DNA of 64,000 bases from Gonapodya prolifera JEL478 (Eukaryota > Monoblepharomycota > Monoblepharidomycetes > Monoblepharidales > Gonapodyaceae): NCBI GenBank assembly GCA_001574975.1, contig KQ965750.1:310001-374000 (forward strand), in the 5' to 3' direction. The translations under genes and the position numbers were made by a program. Shown here piece after piece: positions 11,199 through 26,966 of this stretch. Position 1 is the first letter of the stretch. Each line of letters opens with the position of its first letter. The notes beneath the pieces are model-generated. The model searched no databases and was not told where the DNA came from. It saw only the letters and a program-made list of their open reading frames with translations.

Positions 11199-14100
11199 AT
11201 GTCCGCGCGAATGCGACGGATCTTTGCGATAGCACTAGGGATCCTGCTGATACTGATAACAGCTGACTGGAGCGATGCTCGGGCAGGCTCAGGAGGTGAG
11301 CTGCAGCTTGGGGTCAAATCATGGGTGTCTGGCAAGAGATGGATAACCGCCAACAAAGACGGCGCGCTGACAGCATGGAATGCTAAGAATAGCATCCCTG
11401 GAAGTCGTCGTGGAATGTAGAACCCAACACGAACGAGCAATGATTCACTGTTGCCATGATGCCTCCTGAGCCATTAATTTTTCTCCGACTCGCACTCTTC
11501 TGATAACCAATCGCAAACCGTCGTTCCCCTTTTCCCAAGGAGTCCAACAACACCCACAAAACCAACACCTAACGAAACGGAGTGACCCTGCTACAGGTTC
11601 CTTCACTCCGGATGAAAGGAATGCTCTTGTCACAACAGCTTCTTACATTTCCACAACCTTTCCTGGTGGACTGGGCACGTGGACGAACATTGGGAAATGG
11701 ATACGTGGGGTCCTGAGAGCCACCAAGCTTCAGGATCCATTTGCTTCAGGAACCTTCTCCCCCCAAGCAGCGATAATGAACTTTGTGGTCAGTGTACCAT
11801 TGAGCTCAATTTATATTCTGTACTAATCCTTTTCGTCATCGCAGGCTACTATCGTCGTGATCGCCATCGCATTCGGTCTTGCGGTCGTCATGCTTCTCGG
11901 CGCACCTTACATTTGCTGCTGCATAGTACGGGCGCGGCGGAAGCAGTACGCGCAGTTTGAAACGGACCAAAAAGTGGTGGCAGCCGTTCTGCTTGCACTT
12001 AATCTCTTCTGCCTCGCGTAATTACCATGCAACCGACGCGTCGTCATAATTGTGTTTTTTTTTTACGTTTCCGTCTCTCCAGAGTTGCGGTACTGTGTGG
12101 ATTCCTCGGATCTACACTCATGTCGTCCCAACTTCAGCAAGTCGTTCAGAGTACCAACAACACCATGACTGACGCAAGCTTAGAGCTAACTGCTCTTCCT
12201 CCCGCCGTTTCAGCTATCATCACTGGTAAGCATGTCGCCTCGTAATCGGCTACCTGCTTCACTGATTGGCACCCCTGCTGCAGACGTCTATACCACCATC
12301 GACCTATCGGTCTCGACCGTTATCAACTCTGTGGGTCTGAGCTCATTTGTTTCGCTCATGGGCGGCAAAATGGGGAACATCGTGTCGACGCTCGTTGCGG
12401 TTGACGGGCAGCTCAAGTCTTTCAACGCAACTGGGAGACTTCTCGGAGCTAATGCCACGGACGTAAAAAATAGAGCACTCATCATTGGTAACCGTGAGTC
12501 GCATGAAGTTCGTGGGCGCGAATTCATAAGAAATTGACCCTCCTTGTACAATTTTTCGAAATTAAGAGACAAACGCCATCCTTTCATCTACGTCTAACCT
12601 GAACAACCAACAGAACAGCCCCTCGGGCGCTTCCACCCCCCATTTGTACCAGCTCCTTGCTCCAATTTCTGTGCCAGGGACTGTCTCGACTCCAACTCTG
12701 AGCGGAATGCCCGATGTGAACACACTCCTCTCGCCACTGAATTCGGTACCGGACCTTGGAGCACTCGCCAGGTCGCTCAACCTTCAGGTAAAACCGATTC
12801 TGATGCGTTCGTAAAGGTGTGAAACATTGTTGTCCGGATGGTAGTTCAACACGTCGGCACTGAACGATACAGCAAACTCGTTCATTGATCAAGGACTGTC
12901 TTGTAAGTGAAAACCAAAAGCGGGCTGATTTATTTTATTCAAACACCATCTTTCTGTCTGTAGCATTTAAGTCGAGTTCGAGGAGCTCCATCAACGGAAT
13001 CACAGGGCCACGTGGGTATCACTCAACGTCTGGCGCATTGTTTGGGGCTCCATGTCGTGCATTTTTCTCTAGTTCAAAATACAGTAGGTAATCTGAGTCG
13101 GGACACCACAGCACAAATTTCGGACATTCAGAATCAAGTCGGAACTTACAACACGAATCTTATTGTGAAATACGACTCGTACAGGAATTACGCATATATG
13201 GGTGAGCGCACTGTGTTTGCTTGCGATTAAATTAAACTCAAAGACAACTGACATCTGTTGTTCTTTGCTTGACCGAAGCTATTCATGCACTCTTTCTGGT
13301 ATTTTTTGTCAGCGTGGTAATTTCGGTCACTATGAAGAAGCCACGCATTATCCGCTGGTGAGTTCTCGCGCAGCATAATTGTAGGTAGCAGCTGAAGTCA
13401 ACCGCGATCGCTGCTTTCTATTCTCTAGTTGCGTATTTATCTTCCTTCCCGTTGGTGGCTTGATTTTTATTCTCGGGGCACTTCACTTAATCATTGCAAC
13501 TGCCGTCGGCGACGTCTGTTTCTACGTGTTCGAACAGCGTTTAACATCCATTACACCGATGCTACAGAACATCAACGGCATTCCATCAAACTTACAGGAC
13601 TACGTAAACATTGGCTTCACCGCGCGAGACTCGTGCGTTGCGGGACAGAGTACGACAAGCGTATTATTGAACGCTGCGGCAGGAATGACGCTTCCAATCA
13701 ATGTAACTGATTACATTGACCTGAGACGCAAGATAAATGACACAATAACCTCGATGAACCTTTCTGGGTTGGTCAGTGGAGCGATCAATTTCAAGTGAGT
13801 GTCCCTTGTTGCACATTCGAGTGGAGTTGGTCACGTATACTGCTTTGAAGCTCCCTTGTCAATGTGGGGATGAACGTGACGCAGCAAGTTCAGCCATGGT
13901 ACTCCGCGAACCCAACAGGCTTTAATTGGACTGGAATTTCTGTGCTGCTGACACCCTTCAACACATCCCAGCTTGACAACCTGAACTCTTCACTTGTAAC
14001 CTTGAGCGGCGCCGTCACTGTAAACAGCTTCAGCTATACGCCTGCGGCAACTCCTTCTGATCAAAACTTGGATGTGGCAGACTTCCGTGGGAAGATTGGG

Positions 14101-15718
14101 TTGGTGACTGGAAACCTGTCCTCATTGGAAACATCGCAGATTGCAGTTGTGAATGGAAAACTGACAATGATGGCGCCATTGGTGACTTCAATGCAAAGTA
14201 CTGCGACATCTCTCAATGTATGTGTTTCTTTTCGCGCAATCGTCACCTATCAATAACGCCCTCTCTACGGTTCCACTCAGACAAATATCGGTGTCCTTGT
14301 AACTCAATACAACGACGTCATGTTGACTTTGGGCAACTTCGCCGTTTCTGCCGCGGCAAACGTGAGTGACGAAGTATTAGTGCGTGTCGCTTAACAACAC
14401 ACTGAACTTTTGGACCTTGTGTCCACAGATAACCGCAATCGGTATTCCCGGGATTGTCAACAACTTCGGGGATTGGGCTGATAGGAGCTTGGGAAGAGTC
14501 AACACGTGAGTGTCATCTTGCTCAATCCGGCAAAGCAGTTTGGAAGACCCCCACCTTTTTTGTCTCATCCAGCGCTTTAAATTGTGAGGTCCTTGCCAAA
14601 GACTCGTACGCGATCCAAAATGGCGTATGTACTGGAATTGCGTGAGTACATCCTGGCAGCTTGTCAGTGGGAGGGTTCTTAAAGCTCTCACTCTGTTGTC
14701 CGTTAGTGGCGCGTTGGACGCTTCGTGGCTGGCCTTCTACATCGAGGGCTTTTGCATCATATTTGGAGTACCAATCTACGTGATTGCCGCAAACCGATTG
14801 GCCCATCGTACTGACGAAGATGAAAAGGAAAGCATTCCCGTCAAAAGCGGAGTGAGTTACCTGCATAAATGGCTGTCTCGCCAATTTGAAGCTCATCCGA
14901 TTCTAATCTGTTGCAGGCGACAAATAAACCTGCGAAACCCACAGGTGGAAGAAATGAGAGCATTCTCACAAGCCGGCCCTTTCCATCCCCAAGTGCGATA
15001 AGTGGTCCGAAGTCTCCAGCAGCCCCTCTGTGAGTGAAAATTACGATTCACGTTTCTTATGCATCTGTGATACTATTCCGAACTTAGCTCGGGCACGGTC
15101 AAGACTTCTGACACCACTCCCAGAACGGGCGCCGCACGAGGGGATCAGGCGCCTAATGAAGAGCAATCGCCAACTACTGCATCAACCGCCGTGAAAACAC
15201 CCGAGAGCCCGACGTTCTTTGATCCGGACAGCGAACAAATGAAGTTCTTCGCGACGGTGCAGCAAGAGGCAGCAGTAGAAGCCCTGCAGCAACCCCCGGG
15301 AAGCTCTTCAGCGTACGTTGGAGGTGCTTCTGAATTGAATGAAAACTCGCCCACGACGGTGGGGGCCTCTGTGATCATACGAGAGTATCCGTCAACGACT
15401 CTTGTTCCCGGAACAATGCAGCTTGGCTATGCAAGTACAATGGCACCTGGACTTCCCCTCCAAGGCGTATCGACCACTGTCTTTGGAACGCACGAAATTC
15501 TTACCGGGGAATCGCCTGACATAGCTCCCGAAGCGTTGCTCCAACCGGCGCTGGGTTCTGGTGTTGTAAGGGAGCGACGGAGCTTCGTTGTCTCAGAAAC
15601 GAGCAAGGGAGATATGCCAGAAGCTCAGGTAGAACTTGTGGATGGATCGGGAGATGTAAGCCCAGGAGATCTATACGAAGAAGCTGGGGGTGATGGTGAT
15701 TCGGACGATTCAGATTAA
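11199..15718 (+). CDS. Prominin-like five-pass membrane glycoprotein, copy 1
   Basis: Eighteen exons (11199-11295, 11540-11787, 11845-12017, 12083-12225 and on to 15088-15718) join in frame to about 1,078 residues. Topology: signal peptide; short ectodomain; TM1 (ATIVVIAIAFGLAVVMLLG) ending in a Cys cluster YICCCIVRARRK; TM2 (VVAAVLLALNLFCLAVAVL); a large N-glycosylated loop; TM3 (HALFLVFFVSVVISVTMKK); TM4 (FLPVGGLIFILGALHLIIA) followed by VGDVCFYVFEQRL; a second large loop; TM5 (WLAFYIEGFCIIFGVPIYV); and a ~250-residue acidic, Ser/Thr-rich cytoplasmic tail. Two large outer loops, a Cys-rich TM1 exit and a conserved Gly-Cys step after TM4 match prominins; Tweety and fungal Prm1 share a related fold. 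Prominins sit on membrane protrusions and bind sterol. The paralogue follows directly at 15844. Confidence 0.6.
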
Positions 15719-15843
15719 AATAGTAAATGTTCTTCATTTCTTGTAAATACATCAGCGGTAACCAGAAATTCAGTGAAAGCACCCATTTCAACCAGCTCTG
15801 TCCCACGCACCAAAAAGAGAAAGAAAGGCAAGGGAGAGGGAAA

Positions 15844-18800
15844 ATGACTCAACGTCCGGCAGGCTTTGGCCACAGAAGTTCTCGGAAAATTTCCGAATCG
15901 GATTCGATTCGACAGGTCGAACACAGCGAAATGTCCAAGCAGCCGCAATCGCATCTAAGCTCATTCGTGCGAGGATCTGTCGCGATTCTCGCCGGGCTCG
16001 CTGTCCTGGCTCTTGCCAATGTCGCTCTTATGCCATCTCACAAGAACCCGCATCCACGTCTGCAGGAGCGATCAGTCGGTGCGTCGCACTCTATGCTCTA
16101 ACGATGTCCCTCTTACTGATCACGCATGGATCGATCGCATGTGATGGTTCTCGCTGTCACATTGCGTTCGCCCACGTCTCCTTCAATCGTTCATGCAGGT
16201 CCTTGGGAGCCCTCGGCGCATCATTACCTACACAAGCGTGCAGATCCGACGACTGGGTCGTTCACAGCTGCTGAGCGCAATGCCCGCATCACAGCGGAAG
16301 GATACATCGCTGCCACCTTCTCAGGAGGAATTCAAGTTTGGTCCGGTCTCGCCAAGTCTATTCGAACGATTGCTAGAGGAAGCGGTGCGATCGGATCGAT
16401 ATACAATACAGGAAGCTTGGACTTCACCGCAGCGATTATGAGCTACTTGGTTCGTTTGTCCAAATTGTCAGCTCACACGTCTTAAACCAGAATGAAACCA
16501 ATACCAGGGTCCAGCTATTATTCTCGGAATATGTTTCGCTGTTGGGATTGTAGTCTTGATTCTCAGCCCGTAGTACGTGTTCGGGTACTTCAGTTTAGTC
16601 CAACATTCTCTCAAACTTTCTCCGGCCCAGCTTCTGTTGCTGCATCTGCAAATCACGGAAAGGCCAGTTTAGACGTTACACTACGAACCAGAAGGTGGTG
16701 GCATGGGTGCTACTAAGCATCAACTTGTTTTGTTTGACGTAAGGATATCAACTTTTGCTCATCGCGATGAACCAACCACTTTCACAACATGTTTTAGCGT
16801 CGCTATTATTTGCGGATTCAGTGGTACCGCGCTCCTCTCCGCACAAATTCAGCAAAACATTGTAGGCTTCAACAACACCATCACGGATACTTCGATCCAA
16901 CTGAATGGTTTGACCCCTGCATTCGATGGCATTGTAACAGGTAATCACAACTTTGAGAACGTGAATGCTTCATTGCGCTGACCGAATCGTCCGATGCGTT
17001 TTCTCAGACATATATGCAACGATTGACACCTCGATAAACTCCGTACTCACTGCAATCGATGTGAACGGATTCATAGTGACTATGGGAACCGCAATCTCGG
17101 AAATGGTCACAGTCCTTACCACCACCAGCACTGGTGGGTTTGATCTTTCTCGCGTTCGGTGTCAGGTAGATTAACTTGAACAATCGCGCCAGACCTGAAC
17201 GACTTTAAAGCCGCTGGAAATGGGCTCGTATCTAACATATATAACATAGTTGGAAACTTAAGCGTGACGGGATTCGCCCCGAGAATTACCACCAGTGAGC
17301 ATTAGTCGCCGCTACCGAACTGTTTTGTTGTCTGACTGCCTCCCGCGTTAAGGCTACACCGCGATTCAGAATTCCATCACAGGTCTTGACAACCCGAACA
17401 CGTTCACCAACAACGGACAAACTTACGGCCTAACTAATAGTATGGGCATTTCGCCCCCTGCCATCAGCGCTGCCCCCGCCGGTCTCAGCGCTGCAGCCAC
17501 CACACTTCAAAGCAGTCTCCTCACACCGGTGAGCAATTTCCCCGATCTGGGTGCCCTTGCCACGAATTTGAATGCGAATGTGAGTTTTGGATTGATGATA
17601 ATGGCCCCGTGACAAAGACAGTTGAAACCGTCTCCGGTGAAGTTTGGAACATCTCAGCTGCAAGCCCAATTCCAAGCACTTGCGACTTCAGGAACAACAT
17701 GTGAGCTGTATCTCGAACGTTCCACGTGTTCTTGATCTGATGATTCCACAGCATTCAAAACGTCGTCTAGAGCACAACTCAATGGAATAACTTCGATGGG
17801 TAGGTTGAAGAAAGTATCTTCCGTTGTGTTCGATATCGACTCCTCTGTTTGTTAGCATCTGGTCTCCTTGGAAACTTGTCAACAACGGTTACCACCTTAC
17901 TTGGGGGTTACCAAACGCAAATGCAGACCCTGGATGACACCTACATCAAGAATTATGATACATACCGCAACTATGGGTACATGGGTAAGTTGTATGATCG
18001 CTTTGAAGAAGAAAATCTACTCAGGAATATTGGCAGGTCTGCATGGTCTCGTTGCACTCTTTTATTTGGTTATCATTCTTGGACTGGCTCTGCGCAAACC
18101 TGGCATGATCCGTTGGTGAGCTCAGAGCGCCTGGGCATGGAATTATCGCTTTCAACCTTTATCCATTCCACAGCTGTGTAATGCTCTTCATGCCAATAAT
18201 GTTTCTACTTCTTTTGCTTGCGGGAATTCACTACCTTCTTGCAACCACGATCGGGGATGTGTGCTTCTACGTCTTTGAGCAACGCCTCGCTCCCCTCACC
18301 CCGATCATTGATGCCGTCATGCCGGGATCTAACATCTCCGTTTACGCTTCTGTGGGCTTCCAAACAATTGATGCATGCGTCTCTGGGACTAAGACTCTGG
18401 ATATTGTCCGAAACTTGTCAAGTGTCCTCGGACTGGATGCAAACACCACTGCATACCTCAACCTCAGTCGAACCATTACGCAAACACTTGATGCTTTGAA
18501 TTTACAGCAAGCTCTTGGTGGCGCGTTTAACTTCAAGTGAGTCAGTTTTGAACGTCTATGTTAGTTCCTCACTCATCAAACGAGTCACCAAAGCCAAATG
18601 GTCAATCTTGGGGTGAATGTCACTCAGGCTGTGGAGCCATGGAACGCCGCAAACCCCACTGGCTTCAATTTTGGTAGCATTTCCCTCTCAACTATGTCCA
18701 CAAGTGGTCTAACATCGCTTAGCAATGGACTCAACGCCAAGGCCGGTTCTGGGGCCGGCTCGCTTGCATCCGGTGATTTCACCTGGAATCCCGCGTACAG

Positions 18801-20011
18801 TGGAAGCAATGCACAGACGACGCTTCTCGACAGCTTTAAAGCTTCGGTTGCAGCGGTGGCAACTAGTGTTGATACCCTGAAGAACGGCGACGTTGCGGCT
18901 CTGAACACTCTCCTTTCGGTTGATATGACCTCTCAAAAGAACACTCTTAGCACCAAAGTAACAACATTAAATGTGAGTTGGATTGGAGCGTGCTTGGACC
19001 ATTCCACCTCCGCCACATCAACATGTATCCCGAACACAGACCGATATCACAAACCTAGTTGCCAAGTACAATGACATCATGACCCTACTCAACAACTTTG
19101 GAACTGGTGCCTCCGCCAACGTGAGTGGTATTCCGTTCCCTGATCTTGCTTGATTTGTGAAATCTTTTGCCTGTTCTCACCTAGCTCACACGTGTCGCAA
19201 TTCCGGCAATCTACAGTAACTTTTTGACACTTGCAGACCGCAGCACTGACAGTTTAAACAAGTAAGCGAAGAACACGATGTAACTTAAGCGGTAGAACAG
19301 TTATCAAGCCAAACCGGCTCAGCGCAACAAGCTGCGAAATTTTGGCCAAGGATTTTCTTGCCATTGAGAATGGCCTGTGCGTCGGCCTCGTGTAGGTTGG
19401 GTGGTCTTCACCATTTGAAAGCATTTTCGCTAATGACTGCTTCGTTTCGGGCTCCCGTCTTCTCTCGCGAACCAATTTAGTGGCGGTTTCGATGCGATTT
19501 GGTTCTCGTTCTTCATCGAAGGAATCGTTCTTGTGTTCGGTATTCCAATCTATGTCGTCGTTGCGAACAGACTCGCGTACGATGGTCCAGCTGTTAGCCC
19601 AGGCGCGGTTGTACCTATGAGCTTGAAGGACGGAAAGGGCTACGTGAGTTTCGAAAGACAATGGTAACCGCTCCATGTCAGTGTCACTAATGTTTGGGAA
19701 AATAGCTTGACGCTCGGAGCAAAATACTCAAGTCACGTCCGGATGGTCCTCATCGCGCCAATTCTACAAAAGCACAGTGGGTTTTCAGGCACTATTTCGC
19801 CGAAAACAGACACCAAACCAATGGCTGTTTCTTTTTATCTAACCTAGAGCCGAGGATGAACCGCTCCTTGTTGATGATAGAAACCCAAGAGCTGATGCAA
19901 GCCTTGTATGTGTGCCCACATCCACTTTTAAATCGAGTCTTATTCTCACTTTGCCCACTCGTTTGGTTTCAGCGCGGAGAACAGAGGAAGGTCTACCCTA
20001 ATGAGTACTAA
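15844..20011 (+). CDS. Prominin-like five-pass membrane glycoprotein, copy 2
   Basis: This is a tandem paralogue of the previous gene, starting 125 bp after its stop, with matching introns. The ATG at 15844 gives a long N-tail; an internal ATG at 15931 would start a cleaner signal anchor (SSFVRGSVAILAGLAVLALA). Matching landmarks are KRADPTTGSFTAAERNA, TM1 ending SPYFCCCICKSRKGQ, TM2 (VVAWVLLSINLFCLTVAII), the KNYDTYRNYGYM block before TM3, TM4 followed by IGDVCFYVFEQRLAPLTP, the loop NLGVNVTQAVEPWNAANPTG, and TM5 (EGIVLVFGIPIYVVVANRL). The cytoplasmic tail is much shorter than in copy 1 and ends RKVYPNEY. That is the main divergence and suggests different partners. Internal exons around 17100-17700 are less certain than the ends. 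Confidence 0.6.
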
Positions 20012-20274
20012 GGAACAAACGAATGAAACAGCTCGCGCATTGGGGGGTCTCCGCGACTGATCGAAATGAAACCATCGAAAGAAATGTATTGTTAATAATC
20101 CCTTTTCCCCATCTGAATCCCCTTATTTCATCATCTTTTAATGATCTCTTTTGTACATATTTACATATATATATATATTCCTGTTTGACAGGCTGCTCTG
20201 CAGTCAGTAGTTACGACTTTAGTTTACCAAAGTGACCACATTTGCCCTCCACTGTAGTAGCGTACTAGCACTCG

Positions 20275-21660
20275 ATGCTTCGCGCTCCCGCAAGTCACAA
20301 AACTACGGAAACAAAAAACGGTGCCGCTGCGACGTTCCAGCGTTCCTCATCTGGCATCGCCTCATTGAATGGACCACCGCCGCTGGAACAAGTCGAGGTG
20401 CCCATCCCCGGAAGGAAAACGGCGTCTTCACGGGGACAAAAGCCTACTGCACCTGTCCATGCTGAAGATCTTGGCGCAATCAAAGCTTCGCCAGTGGGAG
20501 AAGCTGGAGGATTTGAAACGTCCGCTATGCCGGGATCACGTCTCAATGGCTTCTTAGCCGCTCGCTCGGCGAGGAAAACGGATGAAAAGAAGCCGAAGGC
20601 GACTGCCGATGGACTTGAGTCGTCAAAAAGGAAAGACTTTTCGGGAAAGGGGGCAGCATTCGTGGAGCACCTTGGACACAGCACAGGCGAAATCCAACAA
20701 GGACTGACCTCGTGTGTGACACCTTTGTCCGGCACTGCTAAAAAAGAAGCTTCGAAAGAATCCTCTGCTTTTGGGGGCCTCAAGAAGGGATTCTTCGGTG
20801 CAAAATCGGCATCGAAGACCCCAAAGGCGGCACAATCCACTTCAAAGCCAACTCCCTCTCCGTCATCGACACCTGATATACCGTACCTGAAACCAGCATC
20901 ACAGCCAACTTCTTCTCCTCTTGCTCTCCCGGACCTCTCCGCCGCATCGACACCGTCTGTGTTGAACCCCGCCCTCCTTTCATCTGTCGAATCCGACCCC
21001 TCTCTCCTCGCCGCCCTTGAAAATCCTCGCTTCGTCCAGGCGATCGGCGAGTTCCAAAAGGACCCCAAGGCTGCCGCTAAGAAGTACGCCAACGACCCTA
21101 TTGTGGCTGAGGCGATGGCCAAATTCACCAAGCTGATTGGTGGCAGGGTACTCGAAATGGCGAAAGAAGCCGGCATGGAGGGAGCCGGACCTTCGTCGTC
21201 GACAGGCACGACTTCGACCCCCCTAGTACACGAAATGTCCTCTGCGGAAAGGGAGTTCATAGCCAATTATCGGTCTCTCCCGTCCCACGAGAGGGCGCTG
21301 GTGGATACTATCAGGAATAGTGCGGAAATGCAAGTAAGTAGTCAATATCTCTACAATGATGCTCGGGAGGGATAAATCTGGTGGAACTGAACAACAAAGA
21401 CTTCCTACTGACGTTTATTTCACCACCCGACAAGGCCATTCTCAGAGACCCCAAAGTACAAAATGTCCTTGCCACTGTACAGCGTGACCGAAGGGGTCTT
21501 GACATCGGGTGAGCCTTCAACGCCTTTCCTTCTTGAGAATTTGCAACCGTTATTCATAACGACATTCGTCTTTGCAACCGTTCGCAGAGCCATTCGGGAC
21601 CCAGAGCTCGTTCAGAAACTTCGCAAGCTACAAGAAGTAGGGATTCTTAGCGTGAAATAA
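20275..21660 (+). CDS. STI1/DP-domain protein with long disordered N-terminus
   Basis: Three exons (20275-21333, 21435-21508, 21588-21660), in frame, give about 398 residues. Residues 1-230 are low-complexity Ser/Pro/Lys with no recognised fold. From about residue 240 comes an STI1-type helical module (SLLAALENPRFVQAIGEF, KYANDPIVAEAMAKFTKLIG), and the last two exons hold DP repeats (AILRDPKVQNVLATVQRD; AIRDPELVQKLRKLQEVGIL). DP/STI1 modules occur in Hop/Sti1, Hip and ubiquilin-like co-chaperones and bind clients or Hsp70/90 partners. No TPR or UBL is visible, so this is a minimal STI1 protein of unknown partner. It converges with the Yme1 gene, leaving a 171-bp gap. Confidence 0.65.
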
Positions 21661-21831
21661 CAGATATCAAAGCCCATTCCCCGCGATGGCTGGACATGCG
21701 GTTGACATAATTATCCGAAATATAGCATTATATAAACGTGGTATTTCCCAAACGAATCAGATCTTGTGCAAAAAAATGCATATATAGACTATTAACTAGG
21801 AAGTATGCTCCATGCATATGATACATCACCC

Positions 21832-24891
<3,060 letters not shown>

Positions 24892-25249
24892 CCTGACGGA
24901 CGGAGCAGGTCCCGGACAATCCTGAAGTGGGTTTGTTCTGCCGATCCCAGAGTCCAGTGGGCGTTAGCTGATGCTCTCGCGTAGAGAAAAGTGGATCGGC
25001 GATGTGAGGGACCTCAAAACGTTGAACGGCACACAACGGGCAAATCAAGCCAGCGACGGAGGACCAAATCCCAAACTTATAGCAATCGTCAGAATTTGAG
25101 TAAGTAAAAGCCCATAAATACATTTTGGTACGCTCTCTCCTTCGTTTCGGAGTGACGAAACCCTGTCGCGTCGGGCGGCGCGAAAGGGGGGAGGTCTGAA
25201 TTCAAGTGGAGAAATGATTCATCTAATCGAAGGGGTAAGAGAGTTGTCC
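24892..25249. other. Intergenic, about 360 bp
   Basis: This is the divergent space between Yme1 (minus) and the Crinkler-like locus (plus). No feature was recognised. Confidence 0.35.
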
Positions 25250-26680
25250 ACGGCTTGCATCAACTCTCCGCAACGCTTGATCTTTTTTGGCCCATCCATT
25301 TTAGCCGACGGAACATCGTGCGAAGCCAGTTGACGTGCCGCAGTGGCTCTTGGTCTCTCTTGATTTCGTCTTTGAGGAAGCTCAAGTCATGGACAGTCAA
25401 TTACGACATGTCAAACGGGCCTTTGTCTCCAGAAGCGTTTGACGCCATGGACAAGACAGAAATGCTCGCAACAAATGACATTTCGGATTACTTTCATTTT
25501 TCCAGTGCTCCAAAAAGGCACATTCACGTTGTCGCTATCCGACCGGACGATGTTCCGCGGAAGAGGAACGCAGACGAGGAAGTGGAGGCACTCGTCGACC
25601 GAATTGTGAAGAGGTTGCGAACGGAGTCCCAATTACCGAAGAGGTTGCGGGTGGAGAATAAGGAGCGCCCATCTTCATATACCGCACACAAATTACCCGT
25701 CCAGTCATGTTTAAAGCAATGCATCGTTTGGACCTGATGGAGCATCATGTGAGTCTCGTTGTTCGTGTTGCACACACCTGGATCACAAACTAATTTCGAA
25801 TGTACAAGCTGGAGTCCGACGTCTTTGACACTTTTTCAGAGTTGCAAGGTCGGCAAGTGTAACTATTCGAGTGGGACGAAAATCAGGAAAGGATCAACAA
25901 ATGGACCGCGCTTTGGCGTGGTTCCGTGGACACCTCTCGCTCCCTCGCCGATGCGCTTTCCAAGATACTCATGCTGATATTTCATCGCGTGTAATAAAAA
26001 TTGGGCTAGTAAGTCACATTCGTCTGCTCTAACTTGTCTTAATTTGAACCTTTGCTATCACATCATTGCAGATCACCCTGATGGGGAAACAAGATATCAC
26101 ATTTTTTGCCGCAAAGGTTCGATTTGCCTTTATGCAAGTGAAGAAACCAAGGGAGTTCTCGAGTGCACGTCTTGAGGCGATGGCCACCTTCTTTTGTTTC
26201 GCGAAACCTTGCAGCCACTCCCGGGTTTCGTTATTTTGACAGATTTGCAAAAGCAACGGCGGATATACTGGATAGGCGAAGACGGAAGAAACCACACGTG
26301 CCTTTACTGGACTGATGTATCAAGCTTCAAGGCCCTCGTATTGTTAGAGGTTACAGCTCATTACAGCGAGCGTCTACTGGCTTATTCCATTTACCTCGAG
26401 AAAGAAGCTCCGGTGCGTGTCACTTTGAGCTTTCGTTGCAAGACACGACAAGGCAAAACCCGACCCCGCCACCATCCTGTAAGCCACAACCACCAGGTTT
26501 ACCGCCTTGTTTGCGGAACGAAAATCGTTTGACCTCCCGTCCTCAGAGGATCTTGTGGCAGCTCTTGGCCACTACATGGATTCTTCGTTTGAGAACGACG
26601 ACCGCAAGCGGATGCGGGTTCCAACGTTGGCCATGCGAGACTCGCTTCCTGTTCCTGTGGATCACCGTGAGTCTTTGCTA
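25250..26680 (+). CDS. Crinkler (CRN)-like locus, exon structure unresolved
   Basis: The frame at about 25380-25735 encodes the end of a Crinkler-type ubiquitin-like header: NGPLSPEAFDAMDKTE, NDISDYFHFSS, then PKRHIHVVAIRPDD, followed by a basic helix (DRIVKRLRTESQLPKRLRV). This matches the header used by CRN/Crinkler-RHS-type proteins of oomycetes, chytrids and some other fungi, which precedes variable effector-like C-terminal domains. Downstream pieces (FTALFAERKSFDLPSSEDL; HYMDSSFENDDRKRM near 26500-26640) look coding and follow plausible acceptors, but I could not join them into one model. It may be an intact multi-exon gene or a degraded one. Family assignment rests on the header only. 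Confidence 0.45.
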
Positions 26681-26966
26681 TAATAGCGCAGAGAGGCCCG
26701 ATCCGCTCTCCTTTTCGCCGAATGAGGGGACGGAGAACCGGGAGGGGAAGAAGGAGGGTTGAGGGATGGATTGAATGGGACGCTTGGACCGTGGAAGATG
26801 GGTGACCGAGGGGTGTGATGCTAAGGTCTGGATCATCTGGATTTTCTCAATTAATTTATGGCTTGTGAGGGACAGAGATGTACAGCTTTACATTTACAGT
26901 AAGAAAATGATTCCTTAGTATGGTTACACATGCTAAAGACTAAGATGCTGCCGGCACTACAGGGAG

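Noticed and set aside
20295-21266. Long minus-strand frame of 323 codons
   Set aside because: It is the shadow of the STI1 protein's low-complexity frame and has no motif or splice logic of its own.
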